A stretch of 64,000 nt of DNA from Chalara sp. BL73 (GCA_918026815.1 CAKJVC010000065.1:248001-312000), one strand, 5' to 3'. Counted from the first letter of the stretch, positions 34,421 to 45,569 are shown. Notes: generated by a model not told the origin, from the letters alone. Numbers and translations are program-made.

Positions 34421-35340
34421 TTACCAGTTAAGCAATAACTTCTCGAAAACGAAGAAAAGCCTTGTTTACTATTAACAGTAATAGTTTAGGATTAACCTTT
34501 TTTTCTACGTCGAAAAGTGGCCGTACTAGAGTGTTAACTTCAAAAGGCTAACATAACTATATGTAAATTGTGTACAAGCAATACAGCTTTTTTATTGGTT
34601 CAGAAGTTTACAGGAGTTTGCGGAGTTGTTTTTGTTGTAGCAATAGAGAATTTCAATATTATTGAAGCACGGTTGCCAAAGCTTAGTGGAGCTGCTAAGT
34701 TCTATAAACTCTTGAGCTAATCAACTCTGTGTAAAATGGACCTCGATTTGTTTTGCTTCGCCTCGGTTGCTAAAGTTTAGTGGGGCTACTAAGTCCTGTA
34801 AACTTTTGGGCCAATAGAAATGATTTATTGGAGGTTAGTATTTTTTTAATAGTAAGTATTATACTATTGCTTGCTATTGTATCAGGTTTGCTTTGCAATA
34901 ACAACAACAATAGCTGTTGTATGTAAGCAATACTTATTAAACTGGCATAAATCGTTGAATACTGTTTGTTTTCTGTATACAAAGGAGCTGGCAAAATATA
35001 GAATTAACTTGTTTATACTCGATTGTTATTATTATAAATCTTTGTTATATAAAGTACTATTTGACTTACAATAGTAAAGCAACTATAGTAAACAACTGTT
35101 TGAAATATAAAAACTTTAACTTTTGCTAACTTTTAATAACTTTTGAACTTTAACAACTACTACAACTACAACTACTACATATAAACCTATCAGAATAGTT
35201 TAGCCTGCTTCGCGGGTTTAATAGGCTATAGCTTACCCACTAAATTTTTCGGGCTTCGGCTTAGTTACTATTTTCTCTGATGGGGCTTTACGCCGGAGGC
35301 GCTCCCAGCGCAACTTCTTGTATGTTTTCTTTAATTTATA
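34421..35340. other. AT-rich spacer in element 2
   Basis: No gene is seen. Two degenerate copies of the gag/ctaatca and ccaatag subterminal unit lie near 34705 and 34800. A GC-richer patch with small hairpins (gcctgcttcgcgggtttaat) is near 35210. Confidence 0.4.
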
Positions 35341-35765
35341 GATCTGTAGTAGTATTAGTATTAGTATTAGTAGTAACTAATCGGAAATAGCTCTGCTCGT
35401 GCTGCTGCCGCCGCTTGCGCTGCTTTTCTTCGCCGCCGCCGTGCTGCCGTTCGCGCTGCCGTTCGCGCCGCAGCACTACTACTACTACTACTACTATTAC
35501 TATTACCGCTACCGCTACCGCCACTACTAGCTTTTTCTCTCGTCCTTCGGGACGACGACGACGACAATGATAATAATGGAGGAGGGTTTTTTTTTTTTGG
35601 TCCGGCTTCGGACGAAGAAGAAAAGAAGTAAATATATATCATTAGTTAATACTTATTAATAAGCACTGCTAACTAAGTTTAGACCCGTTTTTTCTCTTCC
35701 CGCCGCCGCTGCCGCCGCCACCGCCGCCACCGCTTTTGTCCTCGCTTCTAGTGAAGCGGAGAACT
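35341..35765. repeat. Cluster of trinucleotide microsatellites
   Basis: Runs of GTA/TTA, CCG/CTG, ACT, ACC, GAC and GCC units lie just upstream of the cysteine-rich gene, with a 12-13 T run near 35588. The region is GC-rich compared with the rest of element 2. Confidence 0.7.
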
Positions 35766-35770
35766 CTGCC

Positions 35771-36247
35771 ATGTCCCAGGCGGAGTTCGATGTTTTTCAA
35801 GTGGCCAATCAGCTACGACTTTTTTGGGGCTGGCAAGCTAGCGGCAAGTCGGCCGCTTTATATACGCCAGTTATTATTGGCAAGTAGTAGTCGCAGACTG
35901 CCGAGCAGATAAAGGCTCTCGGGCCAAAAAGGAACGACTTCGGTCATATTGGCCGAATTATAGAAACGGAGTTAAAGGAGAAGTTGGTGGAAAATGCGCG
36001 GTGTACTGCTTGTCGGCAGTTGGATCAGGAGTGTTGGGTCTACTTTGCAAAGGGTAAACAGCAGGTGTTTCGTTCCGGGAGTACCTGTGCTCGCTGTCGA
36101 GTGGCTGGCCGCGCTGGCGGTTGCAGTTTCTCGACGCGTAAGTCGAGCCAGGATCCGCGCGGACCACTTTCGCCTTTTGGTCCTTCGCGACCTTTGTTGC
36201 CCCGTCCGCCTTCGCCGGGTGCTGGCGGCAGTGGCATTGCTGCATAA
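35771..36247 (+). pseudogene. Cysteine-rich putative zinc-binding protein of element 2
   Basis: From the ATG at 35771 (MSQAEFDVFQVANQLRLFW) the frame runs 158 codons with two adjacent TAG codons near 35887 where QQ is likely (IIGKxxSQTAEQ). The remainder has CTACRQLDQECWVYF followed by CARCRVAGRAGGCSFS, six cysteines in two groups as in small fungal DNA-binding zinc modules, then a Pro/Arg-rich tail. Surrounding GC content is far above the flanking AT-rich sequence, so this part was less mutated or arrived separately. Element 1 has no counterpart. It could be a regulator or captured cargo; I do not recognise the family with certainty. Confidence 0.55.
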
Positions 36248-36270
36248 AAGAGAGAGAGTAGTTCGCTTTC

Positions 36271-36722
36271 TGCTTGTTGATGCTTCGTGGGGAAAGCTTT
36301 TAATAGGCCTTAGGAGGACTTAGTAAGTCGTAGACCGAACGGGCCTGAGTGTCTTTGATAAGCCTAACCGCAAGTATTAGCTTGCATGGCACTTATGTTT
36401 TTCTTTGTTCGCTTTTTGCTTGCTGATGCTTCGTGGAAAAAGCTTCTGATAGGCTTCAGGAGGATTTAGTAGGTTGTAAACCGAACGGGCTTGAGTGTTT
36501 TTGATAAGCCTAACCGCAAGTGTTAGCTTGTATAGCACTTATGTTTTCTTTTGTTTTGGAGTTGGCGGGTTTCTGGTGTTTAGCTTTTGGTTAGCTCTCT
36601 GTTTGTTAATGCTTCGTGGAGAAAGCTTCTGATAAACTTCAGGAGAACTTAGTAGGTTGTAAACCGAACGGGCTTGAGTGTTCTTGATAGGCCTAACTGC
36701 AAGTGTTAGCTTGCATAGCGTA
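36271..36722 (+). repeat. Three tandem copies of a ~150-bp unit
   Basis: The units begin near 36271, 36418 and 36603 and share gatgcttcgtgg, aaagctt, taggttgtaaaccgaacggg and a hairpin cctaaccgcaagtgttag. The hairpin arms are preserved in two of the three copies. The array lies between the cysteine-rich gene and the DUF6589 gene; no coding frame crosses it. Confidence 0.75.
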
Positions 36723-37410
36723 AATACATTTGATTTTCGAGATTAATACATTTTGAAATTTGTAGTAACAATTGTGACGCTCAAGCTTATCTAAGTATTG
36801 ACCCGCTTAAATACAGCGTTTTTATTGGCTCAGGAGTTTTTAGGAGTTCAATTAGCCAATAGAAGCGAGTTTACTAGCCTGTTTTAAGTTAGAGCGGAAT
36901 TTTATTTGAAATTTTTTTACTTTACTGGTTTCCGAAACCGCCTGCTAAAAGAATATAAACACCGAAAGCTGGATATTTAAAGACGTTGTTATCGAATTCT
37001 GATATAGCTACATACAAATCTTATTTCTTAGCCCGAGCAATACAACTTTTTATTTGCTCTCCAGGTTTTTGGCGGTTCTACTCAGAAAAAAATTAATTCC
37101 GAGCGGAAAGCAAGCAAGATATTTTGTTTAAGACGCTATAAAAGTACATGAACTTGACATGATTTGTATTTAAATCGATAGAATTCTATATTTGCTTCTT
37201 AATTATATCAAGTAATTCAAACTCCTGCAAACTTTTGAGCCAATCAAATAAAAGAACTAAGCGAGATTTTTTACTTTATTAGTTTTTGAGCAAAAAAAGT
37301 TACACTAACTATTGCACTTGACTAACTTTTGCAATTCCCTGAAAACATCTTTAAACTCCTGCGAATTCTTGAGCTAATCAAACACTCGCTTCCAGTTAAG
37401 CGCTCTTAAT
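36723..37410. other. AT-rich spacer with CCAAT-bearing units
   Basis: Copies of the gagccaatcaaa/ttggctcaggagtt unit occur near 36828, 37225 and 37370, immediately before the DUF6589 start. They may act as promoter elements because they contain CCAAT. Confidence 0.4.
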
Positions 37411-40178
37411 ATGGCTTTTTCGAATAAATCGAGTCCGTTACTATTGCTTTTTATTGATTCGAGTCAAAATGTAGAGCTTTTAAATACTCTACTATACAAT
37501 TCTAGTATTATATCTTTTTCTTTTTTAATATTTGTTTTAGAAGCTTTAAGTGATTCCAGTTTTACTCGCAGATCCGCAGAACTTATTTTAGTTGACTCTT
37601 CGTTTGCATCGACTTTTAACCAAGACTTTATTATTTACAAAAAACGCAAAAATAAACTAGAAGCGTTTGTAACGTTTTTAACTGACGCAAATTGGTTATT
37701 CGAAGAAATGATCGAAACGTGGGTTTAAGAAAAAAGCACACGATGTCCCGAAGTAGTAATCCAACCCCGACAATATAGCACAGCCAAAAAGCGTCAAGCT
37801 ATTTTAGTTGCTGCTTTTCAAAGCAATACTGTGCTAAGTTCGTACACGGTCGATAACGTTGTATCGACTATTAATGAAGAATTAGTCGCTTTTGTAGCGT
37901 TTTCTTATTTTTTTGGCAAATATACTTATACGAATAATCCGGAATTTATCGAGTTCGAACAAGCCGCTCTTGATATTGCTAAAATAGCTCCAACTTATTA
38001 CAAATTAATTAGCAATATTATGTCTAATTCTCGCAATTCCTAAACTAGCCAGTCGATGCTACAAAAACAAAGTAACAAGTTTTTTAATCGAATTGTTATG
38101 ACTACATTTATGATATGTATGTCAAAAGCGAAGCACAATTCGAACTTTTTGCTTTTTGTACTAGATTTTTATTTGCTTGAGTCTGGTGTAAAACGTCGAG
38201 TAGTTCAAGTATTATTTGGACTAAGCGTTTGTTATAGTTATTATTATGGAAACAATCTTTTTGGTGAACTTGCAGCCAATGCTCGGGTAAACTCTACAAT
38301 TTATTATAATACAAAGTAGTTGTACTAACTACAACTTAATAAAAACAAATCAAAACACTGGCTCACAATCCTTAGACCGTAATTGTATATAACAATATTA
38401 ATTTCAAAAATACTGTTCGCGATGAACGTTTTGGTCACAAAGCTCAAATGGAAGCTTTAACTGTTGCTGCAATTGTAGTATGTCCCGATTTACCGGTATC
38501 TGGCTTTTTGCAATCGATGCATAACTTATCGATCAAACTGGATATTCACGATATTTACGCTTTTCTCGGGTTATCCGGTCAAAACGAAGAATTCGACTTT
38601 AACGTTTTGCGGTATTTGATTTTTGAAGCTATTAAATCGGTTCATTCTGAAAGAGTAAATAAAGCTTTTACAAATTTAGAGTTGTTTGTTATTTTTCCTG
38701 TAATAAACAAAGTACAGTTGAACAAAACTTAATACTAGCAATTAGCGTCGATTAATGCTAATGAAGGTACTATCTAAAAGACTTATGAAGTTCATGATAG
38801 TATATATTTAGACTAACTTGGTCTTAAAGCTAAAAATCCGGGTAATACAGATGACTTTACCTATAAGCTACAATTACTTTATAGGGATCAACTGAGTGCT
38901 GTTCGATCTCGTAGTACAAAAAAAGAACAAAGAGCAGCTGAGAAGATTTACGATCGACGAGACTGGCTGTTGCCTGTATTTGCATGGTTCTATATTCAAA
39001 TGAACCTTTTGTGTACGATCGTTCGTACTTACTAGGGACCGATAAATGGCAAAGCACGTCAAGAATCTTTTCATTTTTTATCAGAGGATATAGATACTTT
39101 AAGTGTTTCTAAAGGATCTAAAGACAGCATTAAGTACCATGTTTATTCTCTAGTTGTAGCTCAAAGTTTTAATGCTCGGATTATAGCTTTGCTATATGCA
39201 ATATTGCGGAAACAAGGTTATTTAGCTCATACTGATCCGACTGTCGATACAATAAATCGACCAGAAGAATGGAACAAAATCCTTGGAACTCTAACTTTAC
39301 AAAAAATACTGGATTTAGTAGAAAATATCAAAACAACAGCTTTTACTAAAGACGCATGGAAAGGCAATAACTATACCGATCCTACATTTACAACTATGTA
39401 TAGAATGTTGCAAGAAGTCGGATTATACTTGACTGTTCGTTACGTTGTAAAAGCTGGCGATATTGGAGTTCTTCGCTATGTAGTTGATTCACTTATTGTT
39501 CATTTTCTAGGTGCTTCCCAATGGAATTACGGTCAGGAAATGCTATATTACCGGTGGCTACTGAGTTCAAAAGTAAGCACTGATGAACTTCAGCGTTCTA
39601 TTTTAGTTTCTGGATTAGTGAACTGGCTTAGAAGACCAATTACACACAAGCTTATCGATTTAGGATTAAAGCATTTAAATGGAAGTGCAAAAATCGAAAT
39701 GAAATGCTACAAAAACTTTACGCACGACGCTAATATTATATTTGGCCGAGTCTGTTTTACAAACACTATAATTCGACAATATCGTTCAAGTTTAAAAGCT
39801 TGGTGTGGAGAGAATACGCCGAATAGCTACACTACAGCTTTAATACAAAACGACATATTTACGCTTGCTCGAAAAGTTTATAATAGTGATTTAGCAGAAC
39901 CACGCAAAACTAACCAGCTAAATAACTTGAACTGTTGGCTTTCCGAAGATATTATTCGATTTGGAGTTGATCGAATTGCTGAAAAAACAGCAAAGTTTAA
40001 TGACGAAGTAGTTTACAGCACTGCTTCGATATTTTCATTATATTTATTTATAGATAATGAACTTCTGGAATTAACAATTATATTTGAGGATTCTAATTTC
40101 GATGAGCGAACAGATGAAATAGAAGAAGCAACAGCAATAATAGATTTCGAGGAAATAGAAAGCATTCCGGGGTTGTGA
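37411..40178 (+). pseudogene. DUF6589 protein of element 2, inactivated
   Basis: One frame covers 37411-38319 and another about 38345-40178. The shift falls at the same place as a candidate intron in element 1 and has a gtactaac branch-like sequence, so it is probably a conserved intron. Stops inside each frame are TAA/TAG. Homologous blocks: GVKRRVVQVLFGLSV, KTLAHNP then VIVYNNINFKN (element 1 VVYDNFDY), PDLPVSGFLQSM (element 1 ADIPLDGLKKSM), LLYRDQLSAVRSRS (element 1 AFGDQKTSSLIRS), YDRRDWLLPVFAWFYIQMNLL, then FNARIIALLYAIL and NYGQEMLYYRWL. Both motif changes (Asp to Asn, Gly to Arg) are G-to-A transitions. Confidence 0.85.
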
Positions 40179-40194
40179 AATTGGATTTTGGTTA

Positions 40195-40545
40195 TTTTGG
40201 TTAGCTCAGGAGTTATTAGGAGTTGATTTTGGAATTTTTATAAGTAAAATCTAAGCTATTTGATTGACTCAGGAGTTCTCAGGAGTTTTCAGGAGTTTAC
40301 AGGAGCTTACAGGAGTTTACAGGAGTTGATTTCGGAATTGTTACAAGTAAAATCTAAGCTATTTGATTGGCTCAGGAGTTCTCAGGAGTTCTCAGGAGCT
40401 TACAGGAGTTGATTTCGGAATTGTTACAAGTAAAATCTAAGCTATTTGATTGGCTCAGGAGTTCTCAGGAGTTCTTAGGAGTTTACAGGAGTTGATTTCG
40501 GAATTGTTATAAGTGACATCTAGCCATTTGATTGGCTCAGGAGTC
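40195..40545 (+). repeat. Tandem repeat array at the right end of element 2
   Basis: Four units of about 65-105 bp are built from caggagttct/caggagttta decamers followed by gatttcggaattgttacaag, aaaatctaagctatt and gattggct. The decamers are the reverse complement of those at 31391-31680, so the two arrays form inverted subterminal repeats. Confidence 0.85.
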
Positions 40546-41110
40546 GGCGACACTCCGCTTTTGATCAATCCCACTTTTTTTGTGTTTATTATTCAACAAC
40601 TACTTTTATTTGCAAATAATATCTATACTATGTAATTCGGCATGCCGAAGTAACACTTAAAATACTATTAAATAAGTAATCTGATTTGTGGTTGTGGAGA
40701 TATTGATAAATTCGATCTCGATTTTTTGACAGCACTTTTTCTGGATTTTAACAGAAACCGTAATTCGAAACCTCTTTGTTTGCGCAACAACCACGGAACT
40801 GATTGAAAATCCGAAAACGTACGTCGATTTGTATTGGAGAGTAGAATCATAGATGGCTGTATTTGGGTGGAAAAAAAGCTATTATTGTGTTGTAATTGAT
40901 ACCGTTCCGGCCAATTTCTTAGCTCTAACGAAGCTTTTGACTTTTGGTTTGCTAACCCTATATTTCTATATTAAATCAGCTATTTGAAATAGTATAAACT
41001 GTCGGAATAGGTATAAAAATGGTTAAAGTATACTTATTATCGGGATCGTAAGCTTGAATCTTAATATTTATTGAGTATTAGTCAAAAATACTGGAAATCG
41101 GTTTTCCTTA
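40546..41110. other. AT-rich right interior of element 2
   Basis: No gene is recognised between the tandem array and the right terminus. Confidence 0.4.
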
Positions 41111-41288
41111 GCTTTTTTTTAGGGCAAATTTTTTGCGAAAATCTCTCAGACCCTCGGAAGAGAAGTTCTTGAGCCAAGGATCCGCCTTTCCTAATTCGTA
41201 CTCCTGGCAACTCCTGAGCCAATGAGAGGGCCGTATGGCCCGTGCGGGTAAACTTCTCGTATTTCCGAGGGTCTGATTTATGAGATAA
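41111..41288 (-). repeat. Right terminus of element 2
   Basis: CAGACCCTCGGAAGAGAAG (from 41147) pairs with CTTCTCGTATTTCCGAGGGT (about 41253-41272), the same hairpin-in-TIR design as the left end. A CCAAT-bearing ctcctgagccaatgag unit lies in the loop. Confidence 0.8.
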
Positions 41289-41296
41289 AGTCTCCC

Positions 41297-41701
41297 CCGC
41301 AGATGGACGGCAAGCAGCTCGACCCCTTTGCGAGCCGAGAAATCAACTGAGCATCTTCCAGTAGCGATGAAGGGAATTGGTCAATTTCTGAAACGTGTGC
41401 TTGCGGGAGGTCGGTGGGTGTGGAAGCTGTGGACGTTGGACGGAAGAACGGGGCGGGGAATGAGGGTTAACCATACAAATCAGTCATTTTGCTTCGTAGA
41501 CGTAATTGTATTATACAGATTTCCTAAAACTTCATAGCAACCAAATGCTCCCTCCTCGCCTATGTATTTACCTCCTTTCCCAAACAGCCGATCACCTTGA
41601 AGCATTTCCATCTTCAAACAGTATCTTGAGGGTCGTCCTCTATAAGGTGCCCTGTAAGGTCTCATATGCCCCCCTGTAAGTGGCTTTTTGGGCTGATCAG
41701 A
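41297..41701. other. Flank of element 2, no gene recognised
   Basis: Short frames on both strands have no recognisable motif. Confidence 0.35.
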
Positions 41702-41829
41702 TGTCACGGGGATTGCGAGCAGCCGAGCCTCACTTAGCATTCCGTATTTGGCTAGGTGCGCTTGGCGCGCGTTCTATTATCACTTCGCTCACCCGGTTGA
41801 CTATTCTATAGATGATTTACTCCGTGACA
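41702..41829. repeat. Shortened LTR, family 1
   Basis: A 128-bp TGTCACGG...CCGTGACA unit is related to 1277-1470, with about 65 bp missing in the middle. The flanks do not match. Confidence 0.6.
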
Positions 41830-41917
41830 GTTATGAGCCCGGCGAGCATTCAATTCTAACTTTTGCCTCGCACCGGAATGAATTTAGAGCTTAGAAACGC
41901 GACATTATTACTCCTTT

Positions 41918-42830
41918 TTGTTGAGTGAAAAATTTTCCACCTCCATGGAGTCAACAGGAGCGCCCTTATTGAGCGTCACCGATCGCCATGAATGGCCTGG
42001 ATGGCTTGCCTCGCTAACACACCAAGCTCTTTTTGTAGAAGCATGGCATTTAGTCAATCCTGACAGCCCTAACGCTACGTTTGATCCCTCCGATCCTCCG
42101 AAGCAACCTCCCAAGCATCAAGAGCTACTCGATAAGCTTGACAATGCTCGTAGCGAGAAATACAAGATTTAGCTGCGTACAACGCGTCGCAAATCGGCTC
42201 TCCACAGAGCTCGTGCTCGGAAGACCATCTGCGCCTGCTAATTTCTCCTCGGGTACTGCCCCTAACAGTAGGTGCACCTCTAGATCCCAAGTATTCATTA
42301 GACTTCACAAGGCTGGATTAATTAGTTGGAATGTCTGCAGGGTCGACCGAGGTGTTTTCAATGCCAGGAACTTAGCTGTCAGACTAGATAGAACGGGCTT
42401 TCACGAGGTAATTGGGTATAGCTATCACAATCCACCCGGAAGTTCTAATTCTACTGTTGTTGTACCCTTCCCTTCGCCCGAGGCACTTTCCATGATCCCG
42501 GTTTCCAAAGATTGATTAAATACCGAATTGACGAACGCCACCAATATCAATTACCCTATCATCCCGAAAATGCGCAAGAAGGCGACGAGGGATATGATAC
42601 AATGGGGCAGACTAGCCAAGGGTCCATCTCTTATGCTGGAGCAACAAATGAAGAATGGAGTGAGTGGACTTGGAGGGAGTAGTACAACGCTATGAAAGAT
42701 GTAGCTACGGCTCTAACAGGGAAGTCATTTATGATTATTCTGCTCCACAGAGTTGAGGCACTCCCCCATCGTCTCTTCAATCTCACTAGTCAAGAACGAA
42801 AGCAATTACAAACGAAGTAGCGGGCTGGGT
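41918..42830 (+). pseudogene. Copia-like gag remnant
   Basis: The best ATG is at 41945 (MESTGAPLLSVTDRHEWPGW), followed by HQALFVEAWHLVNPDSPNA and LLDKLDNARSEKYKI before a stop. Further peptide blocks in other frames continue to about 42820 (RHQYQLPYHPENAQEGDEGY, TSQGSISYAGATNEEWSEW). The arrangement resembles the N-terminal Gag of fungal Ty1/copia elements, but no protease, integrase or reverse transcriptase follows. The assignment rests on weak motif resemblance. Confidence 0.4.
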
Positions 42831-43192
42831 GCGAAAAAAGAATCCGCAACTTGACCTCTGTATAGGTCGAAGGGATAATAAATTAACATTCGATGATTAA
42901 CAACAAGCTCAAAGAGCCCATTATGCCTATTATAATTATGTAATCTTTCTGGCTCTATTGGTTGTCTCCGTCCTCTCCCTAATTGCTTAAGGATTGGACT
43001 CACGGGGTTCAGCTGCCACTACAAAAGCGTATGGCCTAGACTGTCAGAGGCCACAGTTGCAGTACATTCAGGGCCGCAAACGGCGCACCCACATGGCCGG
43101 CCATAGGCATGCAGCTACTATGAGGGCGTATGACCTAGACTGTGTGGGCTTCAGCTGCCAGAGTACTTTCGGGGATGCTAAAGTCACAAGCT

Positions 43193-43472
43193 TGTGACAC
43201 TGTAGGACACCGTCGACGGGCGAAAGATACAGAAGAAAGCTAGAACTCCTTGGAGGGCAAGCTTGAGTCTTTCATAGATTCATAGATTCATAGACCCATA
43301 TTTCATATCAATACAATACTATTACTTCTGCATTTGTCAGCCAGGTGTCTATTCAGCATACGTGTCCTTACCTGCTATATTGCAATCCCTCCTATTGATA
43401 GTCGTTCACACCTTTGAGTCCCTCTTCCTGAGATCTGCGGATCGAGATCCTTGTTCGCCTTGAGTTGTTACA
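43193..43472 (+). repeat. LTR related to family 2 (copy c)
   Basis: A candidate 280-bp unit runs from TGTGACACTG to GAGTTGTTACA. Only its last ~80 bp (gatagtcgttcacacctttg, gcggatcgagatcc) clearly match 19546-19768. It contains a catagattcatagattcata triplication. The left boundary is tentative. Confidence 0.5.
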
Positions 43473-43740
43473 AGTATCCGACATAGTCCTTGACGCTGAT
43501 ATTTATAAATAAAGGGGGCTTGGTGCTCGAGGACGGAAGCCACGTCGAGCTTTTGGCTTTGGAGGCAAACACTATAATCTCAACAAACTGATCGACGTGG
43601 ACAACTGATAAGTTTTATAATGTGGGAGGCGATATTTGGAATCATAATACGAAAGTACAGGCCGTTTAAATATGTTATTTATTAAGTATATATACCCCTA
43701 TCCTCGAATATCTTGCAAGTGCCACCGACGGAAACCAGAT

Positions 43741-43871
43741 CATGCTGTTTAAAGTTATAAACACTTTGGGCTGTGGCTCATATCCAGTCAGTCCCTCTGC
43801 TTTCTCATCAGACGGAGCATTTGTATCTGCTTTAGGCAACGAGACAACCAGGCTTTGGCATAGCGAAACAT
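43741..43871 (+). pseudogene. Single WD40-repeat remnant
   Basis: The translation reads SPSAFSSDGAFVSALGNETT then RLWHSET, the shape of one WD40 blade (FSxDGxxVxS...TxRLW). In fungi such orphan blades usually come from NACHT-WD40 genes. Nothing else of that gene is recognisable nearby. Confidence 0.45.
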
Positions 43872-43917
43872 AGCAGCAAACGCTTCATGGTTGCTATGAA
43901 CCGGTCAACCGCATCCA

Positions 43918-44929
43918 TTAAACTGGCATGGAGAAATGAAGTTCTGGTTTGTTTTCCGCTACCCGCTGTTCGGGTGCTTGTAGAACGGGAGGCGACAACT
44001 CCGGCACCGGAACCAACTGCTGCCACGCATCAAGAATAAACTGTGGAGGAGGCGGGTTAGTGGCCGCAAGTTCGCTACTCTCCAATTAATAAAGGTCATA
44101 TATTGTACTATTAAAATTTACCTTTCTATTTCTTGCTGAGTCCAATATGCGATTTGAATTCTGCGGTCGTCGCTGTTTGGATGTACGTCAGCTCGACACA
44201 TCAATCTTGTGAAATATACACACCTTGGCAGGAATTCTATAAGTATTTGAGCAGCGTGGTTAAGGCAAAGGCGGCTACGTGAAAGCTGGGCCGTTTCTTT
44301 TAGATAAATGCTTCCTACTATGTACGCTCGTAAGCTGCACAAACTAACTTCATCTCCACCGCGTTGTAACATGGATATTGCGCTAGCGAGGTACTCTTCC
44401 TTAAACTGAAAATCGCCACAGTTCGCACTGAGAGCGAAAATCAAAAAGACCAGTGCACTCTCAATCGATGATTGTGGACCAGCTGTAAATTCCTGAACCA
44501 AAGAATCCAGCTCTCCGGAAGCGAAAATGGGATACTTTATATTAATATTCCGTTCGTAAAATCTTATCAGGAGCAAGATTGTGTCTGGACTCAAGTTATG
44601 AGCGCTGGTTTGGCCGCGGCTGTGCAAAGTAGGCCAAGCCTATAAGGTAAACGTTAAAAGGCAAGTAAATTAGGCCTGCATGGGACACTTACCTGACCTC
44701 CCGTTAGCCTATTACCATCCATATTCTTCTGAAGTGAAGCCGATGGCCGTGCGGTCTGATCACAAAGCTGTGACCCATATTTTACCCCGCTAGTACAGCC
44801 GCCGCTTGATATACCGGCACCCGCATCGCTTACAATTCTACCCTTGCTTTGGCTGGTCACATGGTAGGATAGATCAATCCTGATGTTTTCGCGAATACAA
44901 ACCACTGAAGATCTATATGCTACACACAC
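43918..44929 (-). pseudogene. Fungal transcription-factor (Zn2Cys6 type) C-terminal region, incomplete
   Basis: Three exon-like blocks join with good splice signals. They are about 44929-44693, then 44639-44122 (across a 53-bp GTAAGT...TTATAG intron), then 44077-43918 (across a 44-bp GTAAAT...GAGAG intron). The middle block reads LSPDTILLLIRFYERNINIKYPIF...QFKEEYLASAISMLQRG...AYWTQQEIE, the layout of the fungal-specific transcription factor domain. The last block is a proline-rich tail that ends at TAA 43918. No Zn2Cys6 cluster is found upstream and no convincing start codon, so the DNA-binding part is lost or lies in sequence I cannot read. It may be a truncated gene. Confidence 0.5.
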
Positions 44930-45113
44930 ACGCTATACAGAGGGCCTGAATTGCACCACTAATATTCCTCCTAATCGTTACTGTTGGTATGCAGTAAAGT
45001 CACGTGAACCCACCCAGCAATGCACGGACCACATAGATGATTATAGCTCTTCTACGTAGATTAGAACTGAGAACGAAAATCAAGAACAAGTCAGCCACCT
45101 ACAAAGAGCATAC

Positions 45114-45569
45114 TAGCACTGCGCTGAGATCGCCGTACTATGCGCCCCGTGGGTAACCGGCTTGGGCAATTGGAAGTCGTCAATACGAAGAAGTATCACT
45201 TAGAAAGTGATACAAACAATTATCAAGCGATGTTTGTGCCGGAGGGTCTTTTACAGTGACGAGGAAGTCAAGGCAGCTTTGCAAGAGGAATGGGACAAAA
45301 TCACAATGCAAGAGATCCGCAAACGCATTGCCACTATGCCTGGGAGATGCACGCACCTTGTAAATAACGGGGGAAAGGTTATCGAAACCGCATTGTGGTG
45401 ATAAACTGTAAATATAATAGCATTTGATGGGCTGGACCGTGCGCATATAATCGTGACACCCACTTGTTTGTATCACTTTCTCAGTGATACTTCTTCGTAC
45501 TGATGACCTGCAAATGCTTAGGTCGGTTACCTACGGGGCACGTAGCACGGCGATCTCTGTGCAGTGCTA
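45114..45569 (+). mobile_element. Tc1/mariner internal-deletion derivative
   Basis: A 456-bp element has roughly 95-bp TIRs (outer GCACTGCGCTGAGATCGCC, inner cgaagaagtatcact) flanked by TA on both sides. Between them it keeps the last ~45 codons of a transposase (45264-45402, EVKAALQEEWDKITMQEIRK then RIATMPGRC and ETALW), the usual Tc1/mariner C-terminus. The rest of the transposase is missing. Confidence 0.75.

Larger units (their letters stand above)
30766..41288. mobile_element. Element 2: large, decayed RecQ-DUF6589 DNA transposon with 8-bp target duplication
   Basis: The element is 10,523 bp. Both termini read TTATCTCATAAATCAGACCC inward. AGTCTCCC is present outside each end (30758-30765 and 41289-41296). 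The terminal regions are about 120-170 bp, and their inner edges also match in inverted orientation (gagattttcgcaaaaa...ttgccctaaaaaaaagc). Inside, in order on the plus strand, are a RecQ-like pseudogene, a cysteine-rich gene, a triplicated 150-bp unit and a DUF6589 pseudogene. The sequence is strongly AT-rich except for 35690-36250. Gene content, TIR start (TTAYCTCA) and duplication length match element 1, so the two belong to one superfamily. Confidence 0.88.

Noticed and set aside
35367..35642. 91-codon minus-strand Ser/Ala/Arg-rich frame
   Set aside because: Translation of trinucleotide microsatellites; no evidence of a gene.
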